From Saprospiraceae bacterium (lineage in GTDB: Bacteria > Bacteroidota > Bacteroidia > Chitinophagales > Saprospiraceae), in the NCBI GenBank assembly GCA_028285085.1, contig JANQQI010000092.1:1-64000 (forward strand): a stretch of DNA of 64,000 bases, in the 5' to 3' direction. This document shows, piece after piece, positions 1 through 9,158 of this stretch (the first letter of the stretch is position 1; every line of letters starts with the position of its first letter). Position numbers and translations under genes: made by a program. The notes beneath the pieces are model-generated. The model saw nothing but the letters and a program-made list of their open reading frames with translations. It ran no database searches and was not told the DNA's origin.

Positions 1-1075
1 GCTAATGAGATAAGGTCCAAAGGTACTGCTGGTCCCATAAGTACCACTGAGGCTACCATCATCGGACACCCAGCTCCCCGAGGTATTCTGCCCATTGACG
101 AGCAGTTCAAAGGTGAAGGTATCATCGCTGGCATCATTACCGGTGCCTTGGTCATCACAAATGATATTGCTAATACCGGCACTGATCGTACAAGCTTCGT
201 TACACGGCTCAAGCGGTCCAATGTTTTGACTGGCACTGCAATCGGGATCATTTATATCTTCAATGGTAATAGTCGGTGAACTACCATCTGCCGGCAAGGT
301 GAAATTCGCCCCAGTACCGTAAGTAAAGGTGCCAATTAACTGCCCATCGGCGAAGAGATTAAACTCATCGCTGCCGTTTAAAACGGAAGCATCCACAAAA
401 ATATCGTAGAAGTCATCGTTTTGGACGGCGACAGTCCCATTGTCATTGCATTGGAAGTTCAAGGAAGCAAACATTATAATGCAAGCATCCGAACAAGGTG
501 TAAGTGGTCCAACGATTTGGCTGGCAGTGCATTGGCCATCTTGATTATCCACCACCGTGATTACCGGTGAAGTGCCATCGGCGGGTAAGTCGAAGTTTGC
601 TGTTTGGTTATATTGGAAATTAAAAGTGACCACGCCGTCAACCAACACATTGTAGGAATTATTACTTGCGCCGTTAATTGCTGTGGTATTGATCGTAATA
701 GTATAAAAATCATCGCCTGGATCGGTATCCGTTCCATTATTGTTGCATTCAAACTCAAATGTTTCGATACTAATCGAACAGTCCGTCGAGCAAGAGGTCA
801 GTGGACCTAAGTTCTGAGTAATCGAGCAATCGAGTAAAGCATCGGTGAAACTCCAGGTAAAACTACTACCGTCAGCGGGTAAGGTGATGGTGTGATTTTC
901 ACCGTAGTTGAAATTGCCAAGGTCTTGGCTACCATCGTTGAGGTTAAAACTACCGGCATTGGCTTGGTTATTCGTCACCTCAAAACTGATCGTATAAAAA
1001 TCGTCGCTGGCATCACTGGCAGTTCCATTATCATTACACGTCAAATCAAATGCAGCTAAGGTTAATTCCAATCCT
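1..1075 (-). repeat. Second coding repeat family, ~97 residues per unit
   Basis: Reading minus, four units start near 1060, 770, 470 and 190 with the pattern F-x-C-N-D-N-G-T followed by D-D-F-Y. Each ends with L-P-A-D-G-[ST]-S-x-x-[IW]-[TS] and a C-S-x-[ST]-Q-N-[IL]-G-P-L segment. They are much less alike than the central HYR units, so this family is older. The fourth unit is cut by the window edge. Confidence 0.75.
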
Positions 1076-4000
1076 GGAGAGAGTACTACGGTTTCAGAAT
1101 TGATACAACCGTCTGCATCTTCTACGTAAACGGTGTAAGTACCAGGCGAGAGGTTTTCAAACAAAGGATCATTCGTCCAAGTCGTATTATCCAAATTATA
1201 ACTCACCCCAATAGGGCTAGTGATTTCAATACTTCCGTTCGCATCATCCAGACAGCTCTCAGGTGTTGCTTGCCATTCAATAGTGGGGGGCAAGAGTACG
1301 GTGAGTGTCAATTGAACAATAGCGGTGCAGTTATTTGCATCAGTAATTACGACGAATAATTCCTGAGTAGGCGTAGAGGTATTGGTATAATTAATTGGAA
1401 GAGGATTTTCTTGATTTTCCGCGTCGCTCTGGCTGGCATAGTAAGTATAACTAAAACTGTTATTGGAACTGATTTGAGTATTAGCCAGTGACAGATCGAA
1501 AAGCGTAAATCCATCAAAATCATCATCACAAGCGCTGAGTGCAGCGTCGAGTCCTGTAGGTGTTTCCGAAATTTCTAATTGTACAGGTGTCAAAATAGCA
1601 CTTAGACAGCCGTTGTTAATGTTTTCAGCTTCAACGTAGAAGATATATGTGCCTGGATCAACTACCGCTGGCGTATAAGTCAAACTCCCCGCAAGCAAGA
1701 GGGTGCCGCCCGTTGGGGCATCGTACCAATTAGCTGTTTCATCCGGACCAACGCTGACGGAAAGTTCGGGGGTGGGGGTTCCAAAGCAAATTTGTAAATC
1801 GCCATCACTTATTGGAGGATCAACCGTAGGACAATCACAATCGGGTGGGCTAATTAAGACATCGGTGACACAGGTAACATCCAGTGGGTGCGTAGCTACT
1901 AAAGTCAAAGGAGCATCAATCGGAATGTTGGTTATGGCAAATTCTCCATTTCCAAGATCGTCAAGTGTACCTACAGAATTAAACACATCGAAGCCTCCGG
2001 TATTCACAATGACCTCATAAAAATCCGGGTCGGCAGAACAAGCAATGGATAGGACCTGAATTTCAATTTCCGGCAATAATTCAAGTTCAATACTTGCAGT
2101 GGCATCCGGGCAGACGTCTTGTGCTGGAACGACGTAATCGAAGCTATAAGTCCCCGGTGGAAATCCAATAAAATCTACGTTAAAAGGATTGGACAGATCA
2201 ATACCGTAACCATTCACATCTTGCCAAACGCCTCCTGGATCTGGTAAGCCGTTTAGATAGTTAAACAGGTTGATATTATTTGGGTTGTTAAAACAAATAA
2301 TACCAGTGCCATTTTCACCCGCTACAGGTGGCTGCTCGATCAATAGTTCGAAAGCCGCTTCGTCGGAGCAGCCAAAATTGTTGGTAGCTAAAAGGTAATA
2401 AGTCGTGTTAATAGCTGGATTAACAGAAGGTGAACCAAGTTGATTGCCGGGCTCTGCCGGGCTGGCGGAGTGATAAGTAATCGTTGAACTTGTATTGTTT
2501 AAGTCATTGACAGTAATAGTACTAAGGTCAAAGAAGTCACCTAAGCAAATAGTAGCTTGGAGTGGATTTAACGAGATGTCGGGAGCTGGGACTAAACTAA
2601 TGTTTTGAGTGTGTGTAATCGTATTTCCATTGCAAGGATTAGTGAAACTCCAGGTATAAGTTCGATTAAAATCATCAATAATGGTGACGATGGCTGGGAC
2701 TGTTCCCGAGATGGTGCAATTACCGGATTCGCCGTTTGAGTAAGGTAAATCAATCGGATCAGGGATCGGCTCACCACAATTGATCGTAACGTCGGCTGGA
2801 GGATCTTGGAATACGGGGTCGTTAGCCGGAGCAACTTGTACATTTTGTGAATGAGAAATGGTCCGATTACAATCGTCGGTAAAAGTCCAACTGTAGGTAA
2901 TGTTTCCACCACAAACATCATAAAAACCGGATTGGATCGCTTCTACACTACCTTGAATGGCACAAAGGCCTAGTTCGTTGTTGGTATAATCCAAGCTCGG
3001 TGGCACCGGCGGAATATCATCACAAGCCATGGTAGTTGGCCCGGGAAGATTTGTAAAAGCAGCTTGCGGTGCCGGCTCAATGGTGACAACTTGTTCGTGC
3101 AACAATTCGCGACCACAATCATCTGTGAAAGACCAACGGAAGCGCATCTGTCCACCACACTCCGTATATCCACCAAGCAGAATTGCGGGTACCGAGCCAG
3201 AGATTTCACAAACCCCACTTTCTCCGTTCGTGTATTGTAGAGCGGGCGCTCCACTGGGGGCATCACCACAATCAACAGTAATATCTTGCGGTAAATTGCT
3301 ACTAAAGCTTGCTGGTGGCGCTGGATCCACCGTAACGGTTTGGATGTGCGTAATAGTGTTACCACATTGATCCGTTACCTGCCAAGTATAAGTCAAGGCA
3401 CCGCCACACTCATCGTAGTTACCACTGGTTGTAGCGGGCACAGTTCCTTCGATTAAGCACGCTCCATTAGCATTATTTGAGTAGTCCAGTGAAGGCGGTG
3501 TAATACTGATATCACCACAACTGACCGTGATATCGGCTGGCGGATCGATAAAGGCTGGTTCGGGGGCTGGGGTGACCACGATGTTTTGGACATGTGTGAT
3601 CGCATTGTCGCATTGATCGACAAATTCCCAGGTGTAGGTAATCGTTCCACCACAAAGGTCTGCACTGCCCGATTGTATTGGACTTACGGAGCCTTCAATG
3701 AGGCAAGCGCCCGGACCATTATTTGTATATTGTAAGACTTCTCCACTAGTAGGGATATTTTCACAATCAACAGTAATATCCGCTGGAGGATCGATAAAAG
3801 CCGGAATTGGTGCTGGAGTCACCGTGATGTTTTGCACGTGCGAAATGGTATTCCCACACTGATCGGTAAATTCCCAAGTGTAAGTGATTGTACCGCCGCA
3901 GATATCGGCATTACCAGACTGAATGGGGCTCACGGCACCTTCGATCAAGCAAGCGCCCGGACCATTGTTAGTATATTGTAAATCCCCTCCACCCGTCGGA

Positions 4001-6633
4001 ATGTTATCGCAATTGACGGTTAAATCACTAGGAGGGCTGATAAAAGCCGGGATGGGGGCTGGCGTCACGGTAATATTTTGAGTATGCGAAATGGTGTTCC
4101 CACACTGATCAGTAAATTCCCAAGTGTAGGTGATCGTACCGCCGCAAATGTCGGCACTGCCTGACTGAGTTGGACTTATCGTCCCTTCGATTAAGCAAGC
4201 ACCAGGACCATTGTTGGTATAGTCTAAATCGACCCCTCCAGTAGGAATATTATCGCAATCGACGGTAAGGTCGCCGGGGGGATTAATGAAAGCGGGGATC
4301 GGTGCTGGCGTTACGGTAATATTTTGAGTATGCGAAATAGTGTTTCCACAAGGATCGGTAAACTCCCAAGTGTACGTAATCGTGCCACCACAAATATCAG
4401 CACTGCCCGATTGCGTAGGACTTATGGTCCCTTCGATTAAGCAAGCACCAGGTCCATTGTTGGTATAGTCTAAATCGACCCCTCCAGTAGGAATATTATC
4501 GCAATCGACGGTCAAATCACCCGGCGGATTCACAAAGGCCGGGATGGGGGCTGGGGTGACGGTAATATTTTGAGTATGTGAAATAGTATTCCCGCAAGGA
4601 TCGGTAAATTCCCAAGTGTAAGTGATTGTACCACCGCAAATATCGGCACTGCCCGATTGCGAGGGGCTTATGGTCCCTTCGATCAAACAAGCCCCCGGCC
4701 CGTTATTCGTATATTGTAAATCCACGCCGCTGGTAGGAATATTGTCGCAATCGACGGTCAGATCACCCGGTGGATTCACAAAAGCCGGGATTGGTGCAGG
4801 AGTAACGGTAACATTCTGAGTATGTGAAATGGAATTCCCACAAAGGTCCGTAAATTCCCAAGTATAAGTAATCGTGCCACCGCAAATATCGGCGCTACCG
4901 GATTGCGTTGGACTCACTGTACCTTCAATCAAACAGTTACCTGTACCATTATTGGTGTACTGTAAATCCACGCCGCTGGTGGGAATGTTATCGCAATCGA
5001 CGGTCAAATCACCCGGCGGATTTACAAAAGCGGGAATCGGTGCTGGGGTGACGGTAATATTCTGAGTATGCGAAATGGTATTGCCGCAAGGATCGGTAAA
5101 TTCCCAGGTATAAGTAATGGTACCACCACAGATGTCGGCACTGCCAGATTCAATGGGACTTACTGTCCCTTCGATCAAGCATCCACCGGCGCCGTTATTC
5201 GTATAGTCTAAATCTATACCACTGCTAGGAATATTATCGCAATCTACCGTCATGTCACCCGGAGGATTAGTAAAGCTAGGAGCTGTAGCCGGATCAACGG
5301 TAATCGTTTGGGTGTGTGTGGCAACATTGCCACAAGCATCGGTGTATTCCCATTCTCGAGTTATTGTTCCGCCAGAACAAAGATCGGCGGAACCGGATTC
5401 GGTGCCACTGACAGTGCCATTTCCATCACAGTTGTCCGTCCAATCGAGGTCGGCGATCGGAGGAACCTCATCAAAACAACTCAGATTGATATCGGCTGGG
5501 GGATTGGAAAACACGGGCGCTTCATTATCTTCAAATGACAAGGTTTGATCTTCCAAGTCACAGCAATCGACACTACAATCAATGATATTGATATTATCAC
5601 CGATCACCGGCGTTGTACCATCTGCTGTGACGTAATTATAACTGTAGATCGTAAACGTCGCACAAACATCGGATGTGAACGTCCCCGTGTCTCCATTGAT
5701 AATGTCTACAATTTCTCCATTTTCGTCAACGACTAATATCATCTGGGTGTAGTCTGGCCCCATGTTGTAACCAGTGACACTCAGATCTGCAATATCGTTG
5801 GGGCAGAGGACGCTGGGCGTAACGGTGAGCACACCCGCTTCTGCTTCGAAGACATTGATTGTAATACATTGCTGGGGTGGATCAGCCGTAACTGGCACAC
5901 AAGGATCGTTTGAGGCATCAACACAAAGTTCGAAAGAGCCAGGTGTATCCCACACGAACTCATTGAAATTCTCAGGTGTCAACTCGACTTCTACACCATC
6001 GATGTACCAATGGAATGTATTTGCACCGTCCAAATCTTCTACAACATAAGTTTCTGAATCGTCGGCACAAACAGATGTCTCACCAATTGGATCAACGGTC
6101 CAGGGGGCAATTTCTTCATTACCACAAACACCAACCACGTCAATCGTCACATCACAATAAGAACCAAGACAGCCGTCGATTAAAAAGTAGTAAACATCAC
6201 CAATAACTAAGCCCGTCATCGTAAGGGTTTTATCATCGGTATTGCAATCTGCAGCGGCAACGTTACAAGCCACGGCACTGTTGAAACTACAGTCTTCGTA
6301 GATCGCTATTTGTACTCCAATCGAGCCCGAGACTTGTACACAATTATCCAAACTTACATTAAGGGTCAGGTCGTTACACCAGGCCGTAAAAGCAAACCAG
6401 GTCGGATTATTGGGAACCGTATTGTTTTGGCCGGGACAGAGTGGGGTAGGTCCATCGTCAGGATGCTGAAAGGCATCCATCGAAAACATATAACCATCTA
6501 ATTCATCTACAGTACATAACACGGGGGCTGTACCACACGCACATTCTGGCTGGGTCCCGTCTGTACATTGGGCATTTAAAAACTGCCAGCCTAGCAGGCA
6601 TAGTAGCATAGGCAGTAAAGCATGGGGTCTCAT
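1..6633 (-). CDS. Giant secreted repeat protein, 3' end outside window
   Basis: The minus frame starting at the ATG at 6631-6633 stays open for 2211 codons to base 1, so this is the N-terminal part of a very large protein. Residues 1-22 form a signal peptide ending WQFLNAQ. Residues about 23-360 carry PKD/Ig-like segments rich in cysteine. About 363-1345 are roughly a dozen HYR-like repeats of ~82 residues, with motifs such as EFTDPCGNTISHTQNITVT and VDCDNIP. About 1345-1850 are further Ig-like segments, and the last part holds ~97-residue repeats with the motif CNDNGT..DDFY. This is known architecture for Bacteroidota surface adhesins or gliding-type proteins, usually exported by the type IX system; its sorting domain would lie beyond base 1, so export route is inference. 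No catalytic domain is visible. The many shorter open frames on either strand here are shadows of the repeats. Confidence 0.9.
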   Translation of the reverse strand, partial: MRPHALLPMLLCLLGWQFLNAQCTDGTQPECACGTAPVLCTVDELDGYMFSMDAFQHPDDGPTPLCPGQNNTVPNNPTWFAFTAWCNDLTLNVSLDNCVQVSGSIGVQIAIYEDCSFNSAVACNVAAADCNTDDKTLTMTGLVIGDVYYFLIDGCLGSYCDVTIDVVGVCGNEEIAPWTVDPIGETSVCADDSETYVVEDLDGANTFHWYIDGVEVELTPENFNEFVWDTPGSFELCVDASNDPCVPVTADPPQQCITINVFEAEAGVLTVTPSVLCPNDIADLSVTGYNMGPDYTQMILVVDENGEIVDIINGDTGTFTSDVCATFTIYSYNYVTADGTTPVIGDNINIIDCSVDCCDLEDQTLSFEDNEAPVFSNPPADINLSCFDEVPPIADLDWTDNCDGNGTVSGTESGSADLCSGGTITREWEYTDACGNVATHTQTITVDPATAPSFTNPPGDMTVDCDNIPSSGIDLDYTNNGAGGCLIEGTVSPIESGSADICGGTITYTWEFTDPCGNTISHTQNITVTPAPIPAFVNPPGDLTVDCDNIPTSGVDLQYTNNGTGNCLIEGTVSPTQSGSADICGGTITYTWEFTDLCGNSISHTQNVTVTPAPIPAFVNPPGDLTVDCDNIPTSGVDLQYTNNGPGACLIEGTISPSQSGSADICGGTITYTWEFTDPCGNTISHTQNITVTPAPIPAFVNPPGDLTVDCDNIPTGGVDLDYTNNGPGACLIEGTISPTQSGSADICGGTITYTWEFTDPCGNTISHTQNITVTPAPIPAFINPPGDLTVDCDNIPTGGVDLDYTNNGPGACLIEGTISPTQSGSADICGGTITYTWEFTDQCGNTISHTQNITVTPAPIPAFISPPSDLTVNCDNIPTGGGDLQYTNNGPGACLIEGAVSPIQSGNADICGGTITYTWEFTDQCGNTISHVQNITVTPAPIPAFIDPPADITVDCENIPTSGEVLQYTNNGPGACLIEGSVSPIQSGSADLCGGTITYTWEFVDQCDNAITHVQNIVVTPAPEPAFIDPPADITVSCGDISITPPSLDYSNNANGACLIEGTVPATTSGNYDECGGALTYTWQVTDQCGNTITHIQTVTVDPAPPASFSSNLPQDITVDCGDAPSGAPALQYTNGESGVCEISGSVPAILLGGYTECGGQMRFRWSFTDDCGRELLHEQVVTIEPAPQAAFTNLPGPTTMACDDIPPVPPSLDYTNNELGLCAIQGSVEAIQSGFYDVCGGNITYSWTFTDDCNRTISHSQNVQVAPANDPVFQDPPADVTINCGEPIPDPIDLPYSNGESGNCTISGTVPAIVTIIDDFNRTYTWSFTNPCNGNTITHTQNISLVPAPDISLNPLQATICLGDFFDLSTITVNDLNNTSSTITYHSASPAEPGNQLGSPSVNPAINTTYYLLATNNFGCSDEAAFELLIEQPPVAGENGTGIICFNNPNNINLFNYLNGLPDPGGVWQDVNGYGIDLSNPFNVDFIGFPPGTYSFDYVVPAQDVCPDATASIELELLPEIEIQVLSIACSADPDFYEVIVNTGGFDVFNSVGTLDDLGNGEFAITNIPIDAPLTLVATHPLDVTCVTDVLISPPDCDCPTVDPPISDGDLQICFGTPTPELSVSVGPDETANWYDAPTGGTLLLAGSLTYTPAVVDPGTYIFYVEAENINNGCLSAILTPVQLEISETPTGLDAALSACDDDFDGFTLFDLSLANTQISSNNSFSYTYYASQSDAENQENPLPINYTNTSTPTQELFVVITDANNCTAIVQLTLTVLLPPTIEWQATPESCLDDANGSIEITSPIGVSYNLDNTTWTNDPLFENLSPGTYTVYVEDADGCINSETVVLSPGLELTLAAFDLTCNDNGTASDASDDFYTISFEVTNNQANAGSFNLNDGSQDLGNFNYGENHTITLPADGSSFTWSFTDALLDCSITQNLGPLTSCSTDCSISIETFEFECNNNGTDTDPGDDFYTITINTTAINGASNNSYNVLVDGVVTFNFQYNQTANFDLPADGTSPVITVVDNQDGQCTASQIVGPLTPCSDACIIMFASLNFQCNDNGTVAVQNDDFYDIFVDASVLNGSDEFNLFADGQLIGTFTYGTGANFTLPADGSSPTITIEDINDPDCSASQNIGPLEPCNEACTISAGISNIICDDQGTGNDASDDTFTFELLVNGQNTSGSWVSDDGSLSGTYGTSSTFGPYLIS
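2600..5550 (-). repeat. Tandem ~246-bp HYR-like coding repeats
   Basis: Inside the giant gene a unit of about 246 bp (82 residues) recurs about 12 times. The marker TTTTGAGTATGCGAAAT or a variant returns near 3828, 4074, 4320, 4566, 4812 and 5058. Units between about 3830 and 5250 are nearly identical at base level, while those at both ends have diverged, as expected for recent expansion of the central block by recombination. Each unit keeps a WEFTD..CGN core, two further cysteines and a VDCDNIP segment. The diverged outer units have lengths of about 240-255 bp. Confidence 0.85.
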
Positions 6634-6766
6634 CTGCTTGTAATTTGAAGCAAGTAAATATTAGGCGGGACTAAGGATGTGATCGTAATCAAGACCAACT
6701 CAGCCCACAGTTCAGCGGGATCGTGTGAAATGGTCTTTAAGGGAAATTGCTAATATCTGAAATCTA

Positions 6767-6797
6767 CAAAATAATTCTCTGAAATTTTTCTAATCAA
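6767..6797 (-). promoter_or_regulatory. Candidate promoter of the giant gene
   Basis: On the minus strand TTG (6797-6795), 20 bases, then TTATTTTG (6774-6767) is one mismatch from the Bacteroidota TTG/TAnnTTTG promoter. It would give a leader of about 125 bases before the ATG at 6633. The remainder of 6634-6860 shows nothing else recognisable. Confidence 0.4.
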
Positions 6798-6860
6798 TTG
6801 AAAATTGTAATAAACTGTTCAATTTCAGTCAATACGCCAGATCGGTTTGAGGAGTGCTTT

Positions 6861-7112
6861 AAGAGCTTTTTCGGAAATTATTAATTGGCCTGCAAACTTT
6901 CCTACGGCAGGCAGGCGTCACTTTTCCGTTTACATTTCAGCTCTTTTTTACCCCGCAGGCGGTTCTCTCCGTCAAATATCCACTGGACATTTGGTTTCAA
7001 AGAAACTACACTGCGTTCACATAGCCTCCGGCTATGCTCCTCAAAAGGAGCCTCATTTAAACAAAAAATTGCCAGTTTTCGACCTAAAGAACAAATTTCG
7101 AACAAGCTCTAA
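6861..7112. mobile_element. MITE-like intergenic element, copy 1
   Basis: This non-coding stretch is closely similar to 31322-31529. Shared blocks include CGGTTCTCTCCGTCAAAT, TTTGGTTTCAAAGAAACT, GGCTATGCTCCT and TTTTCGACCTAAAGAACAAAT. Ends are inverted relatives (AAGAGCTTTTTC left, GAACAAGCTCT right), although the left end has decayed relative to copy 2. Copy 1 has about 45 extra bases near 6898-6950. The right end stops 2 bases short of the stop codon of the next gene. No transposase is encoded. Short open frames inside it are not supported as genes. Confidence 0.6.
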
Positions 7113-7114
7113 GC

Positions 7115-7522
7115 TTACTGAATAAAGTGAACCTTAACAATTTTTCCATTTTCAATGGTGTAAATAGCGATAGCGTGCATGACTCTTCCTTCACCAAAGC
7201 CCGTAACTTCCTCTTGATCGATTACCGTATTACCCTGAACAATGCGATTGACCAGTTTGCAATGGAGGTCTGGGGTATTAGCAAACATACCGGTGTAGGC
7301 TTGCCGCATCTGATCTTTGCCTTGCATGCGTATTTGGTCCGGGAAGCCGTAAATTTCGACATCCTCACTGTAAGGCACTAAAAATGCATCAATATCTCTG
7401 GCATTGTACGCATCGAGCTGGGCCTGTGCAAGTTGTTCAGGGCTCATGACCTGATCCTGCGCTACACTAAAAATGGCTAAAAGACAAAAGATAAAGACCA
7501 GTGGGAAAGAAAGCTTTTTCAT
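7115..7522 (-). CDS. NTF2-like (SnoaL-type) secreted protein
   Basis: 135 residues. Residues 1-21 form a signal peptide (MKKLSFPLVFIFCLLAIFSVAQ), so it acts outside the cytoplasm. The rest fits the cone-shaped NTF2-like/SnoaL fold: an N-terminal helix EQLAQAQLDAYNARDIDAFL, then YSEDVEIYG and a C-terminal strand pair ending KIVKVHFIQ. Family members range from isomerases to ligand-binding proteins, so no reaction is assigned. The ATG overlaps the rluF stop by four bases (ATGA), so the two are translationally coupled. The stop codon lies right at the end of a MITE-like element, which may have replaced downstream sequence. Confidence 0.8.
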   Translation of the reverse strand: MKKLSFPLVFIFCLLAIFSVAQDQVMSPEQLAQAQLDAYNARDIDAFLVPYSEDVEIYGFPDQIRMQGKDQMRQAYTGMFANTPDLHCKLVNRIVQGNTVIDQEEVTGFGEGRVMHAIAIYTIENGKIVKVHFIQ

Positions 7523-8322
7523 GATTTAGGGTACTTTTTTGGTTTAAACGGTTTAATGACTCGGGGCTTTTTCTTCTGTCGTTGGGCAGCAGGTTGATTG
7601 TCGGAATTGGCGGTCAAAGCTAAAAGCCCTTCTAATTCGGTGGGCCGTAGATTACGCCATTGCCCGGTGGGTAGATCATCTAGTAAAATATTCATGACGC
7701 GGACTCGCTTAAGCTTGGTCACACGATAGCCAAGATACTCGCACATACGTCGAATTTGCCGATTGAGGCCCTGCTCAAGGGTAATTCGAAAAATAGAGCG
7801 GCTGATTTTTTCAACTTTACATTTCTTAGTTACCGTGTCCAAAATGGGCACACCGTTACGCATCCGTTGCAGGAAGTCAGGGCTGACGGGCTTGTTAACC
7901 TGGACAATATATTCTTTTTCGTGATGGTTGCTAGCTCGCAGAATCTTGTTGACAATATCACCGTCGTTCGTCAATAAAATGAGCCCTTCTGAATTTTTAT
8001 CTAGGCGGCCGATGGTAAAGATTTGCTCGGAATGCCCTACAAACTTGATGATGTTATCTGGATCACGAAGGTCAGAGGTGCTGGTAATACCTACGGGCTT
8101 ATTAAGCGCGATGTAGATTTTTTCGGGTTGCTCATCGATGGGCCGACCGTCGAGCGTAACGACATCGCCGGGGGAGACTCGATTGCCTGGACGGGTAGGT
8201 TGGCCGTTGATTTGGACCCGGCCGGCCCGAATCCATTCATCCGCCTGACGACGAGAGCACCGTCCGGTATCCCGGATAAATTTATTGAGGCTGATACTAT
8301 CTTGATTACTCGGCTCGGACAT
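7519..8322 (-). CDS. rluF: 23S rRNA pseudouridine synthase, RluF type
   Basis: 267 residues. An S4 RNA-binding domain lies at about 10-60 (CSRRQADEWIRAGRVQING), followed by the RsuA/RluB/E/F catalytic domain. The motif GRLDKNSEGLILLTNDGD contains the catalytic aspartate D108, and QGLNRQIRRMCEYLGY is the typical second motif. The HEKEYIV and VTKKCKV segments are closest to RluF, which in E. coli modifies U2604 of 23S rRNA (RluB acts at 2605). The tail after 235 is basic and lysine-rich (KKKPRVIKPFKPKKYPKS), a common Bacteroidota extension. It is first in a two-gene unit with the NTF2-like gene. The precise target base is inferred from family resemblance. Confidence 0.9.
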   Translation of the reverse strand: MSEPSNQDSISLNKFIRDTGRCSRRQADEWIRAGRVQINGQPTRPGNRVSPGDVVTLDGRPIDEQPEKIYIALNKPVGITSTSDLRDPDNIIKFVGHSEQIFTIGRLDKNSEGLILLTNDGDIVNKILRASNHHEKEYIVQVNKPVSPDFLQRMRNGVPILDTVTKKCKVEKISRSIFRITLEQGLNRQIRRMCEYLGYRVTKLKRVRVMNILLDDLPTGQWRNLRPTELEGLLALTANSDNQPAAQRQKKKPRVIKPFKPKKYPKS

Positions 8323-8347
8323 ATAAAGGTGGAATAATGTTAGAGGG

Positions 8348-8355
8348 CAAAAATA
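8348..8355 (-). promoter_or_regulatory. Candidate -7 element of rluF
   Basis: TATTTTTG on the minus strand matches TAnnTTTG 25 bases before the rluF ATG. No TTG sits at the expected upstream spacing, so support is partial. Confidence 0.3.
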
Positions 8356-8374
8356 CAGAAAATTTGGTGGCTGA

Positions 8375-9124
8375 CTATTGCTCTTGATACCACCTTAGCA
8401 GTGATTGATAGATTTCCTCCTCTGATCTTTGATCTTGCATGAATTGATCATAGGATAGCTGTAAAATATCCAAGCAAAATTGAGTCAAGAGCAAATAACG
8501 AAAATGTAAATTTAGGCTTTGGTCGTTATCCTCCAATATCGTCCAAGCGTAGGGATCATCAAGCTGATGTAATAAACGATGACAAAGCGGTAAGAGTGGA
8601 TATTTTTTACTCAGGACCACATAATCCGCGTAACCTTCCCATTTCCATTCCGGGTGCTGTCCGAGGGGATTGGCGTCCCAAAGACCGTGATAATGAAACT
8701 GGATATTATGCACAAGTCCGTGAGCAATAAATTGCACAGTATTCAATTCGCGCTCACGCCAACGGAGCGTTGTGGCTGATTCGGAAAAATGCCCGTGGAT
8801 GACCAGCTGATTGCTAAAAGCCCGAACAGGATCTAGACCGAGTACCGATTTAACCAATTGGGGATAACGACTGCCATCGTTTAAACAGAGATCGATCCGC
8901 ATGTGGGGATCAAAAATTTCGGCCTTGCGCACCAAGTACAAGCTGCTGTCCAATTGAGCAAATAACTCAAGATCAATCACCTCTTGATGGTGTATATCAA
9001 AAATATCATGTGTGCTATGCTTACTGTAGAGTAGGGCCGGTTGGAGTAAAAAAAGAACGAGTAAGCCAAAGCAAAAACCAAGGGTGGCACCACTTCGAAT
9101 GAGAAAAGGTTTTAGTCGTTTCAT
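8375..9124 (-). CDS. Membrane-anchored protein with degenerate gluzincin-like motif
   Basis: 249 residues. Residues 12-33 are a hydrophobic segment, either a signal anchor or an uncleaved signal. The middle has FIAHGLVHNIQFHYHG (H135, H139) followed by WKWEGYADYVV (E163). This is the layout of the peptidase-MA/gluzincin HExxH...EGxAxY site, but the catalytic glutamate is replaced by glycine. The two histidines and downstream glutamate could still hold zinc. I therefore describe it as a probable inactive or altered peptidase relative; no named family is recognised with certainty. It lies between dnaG and rluF on the same strand, with a 34-base gap to dnaG. Function unknown. Confidence 0.7.
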   Translation of the reverse strand: MKRLKPFLIRSGATLGFCFGLLVLFLLQPALLYSKHSTHDIFDIHHQEVIDLELFAQLDSSLYLVRKAEIFDPHMRIDLCLNDGSRYPQLVKSVLGLDPVRAFSNQLVIHGHFSESATTLRWRERELNTVQFIAHGLVHNIQFHYHGLWDANPLGQHPEWKWEGYADYVVLSKKYPLLPLCHRLLHQLDDPYAWTILEDNDQSLNLHFRYLLLTQFCLDILQLSYDQFMQDQRSEEEIYQSLLRWYQEQ

Positions 9125-9158
9125 GAGCTTTAATTTTTTTTTAAGAAAATAAGATGCC

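Noticed and set aside
1703-6206. Several 60-130-codon frames on plus and on alternative minus frames
   Set aside because: They lie inside the giant minus gene and repeat with its 246-bp period; they are shadows.
6847-7125. Open frames across the MITE-like element
   Set aside because: The other copy does not keep these frames, and no start signal or known protein is seen.
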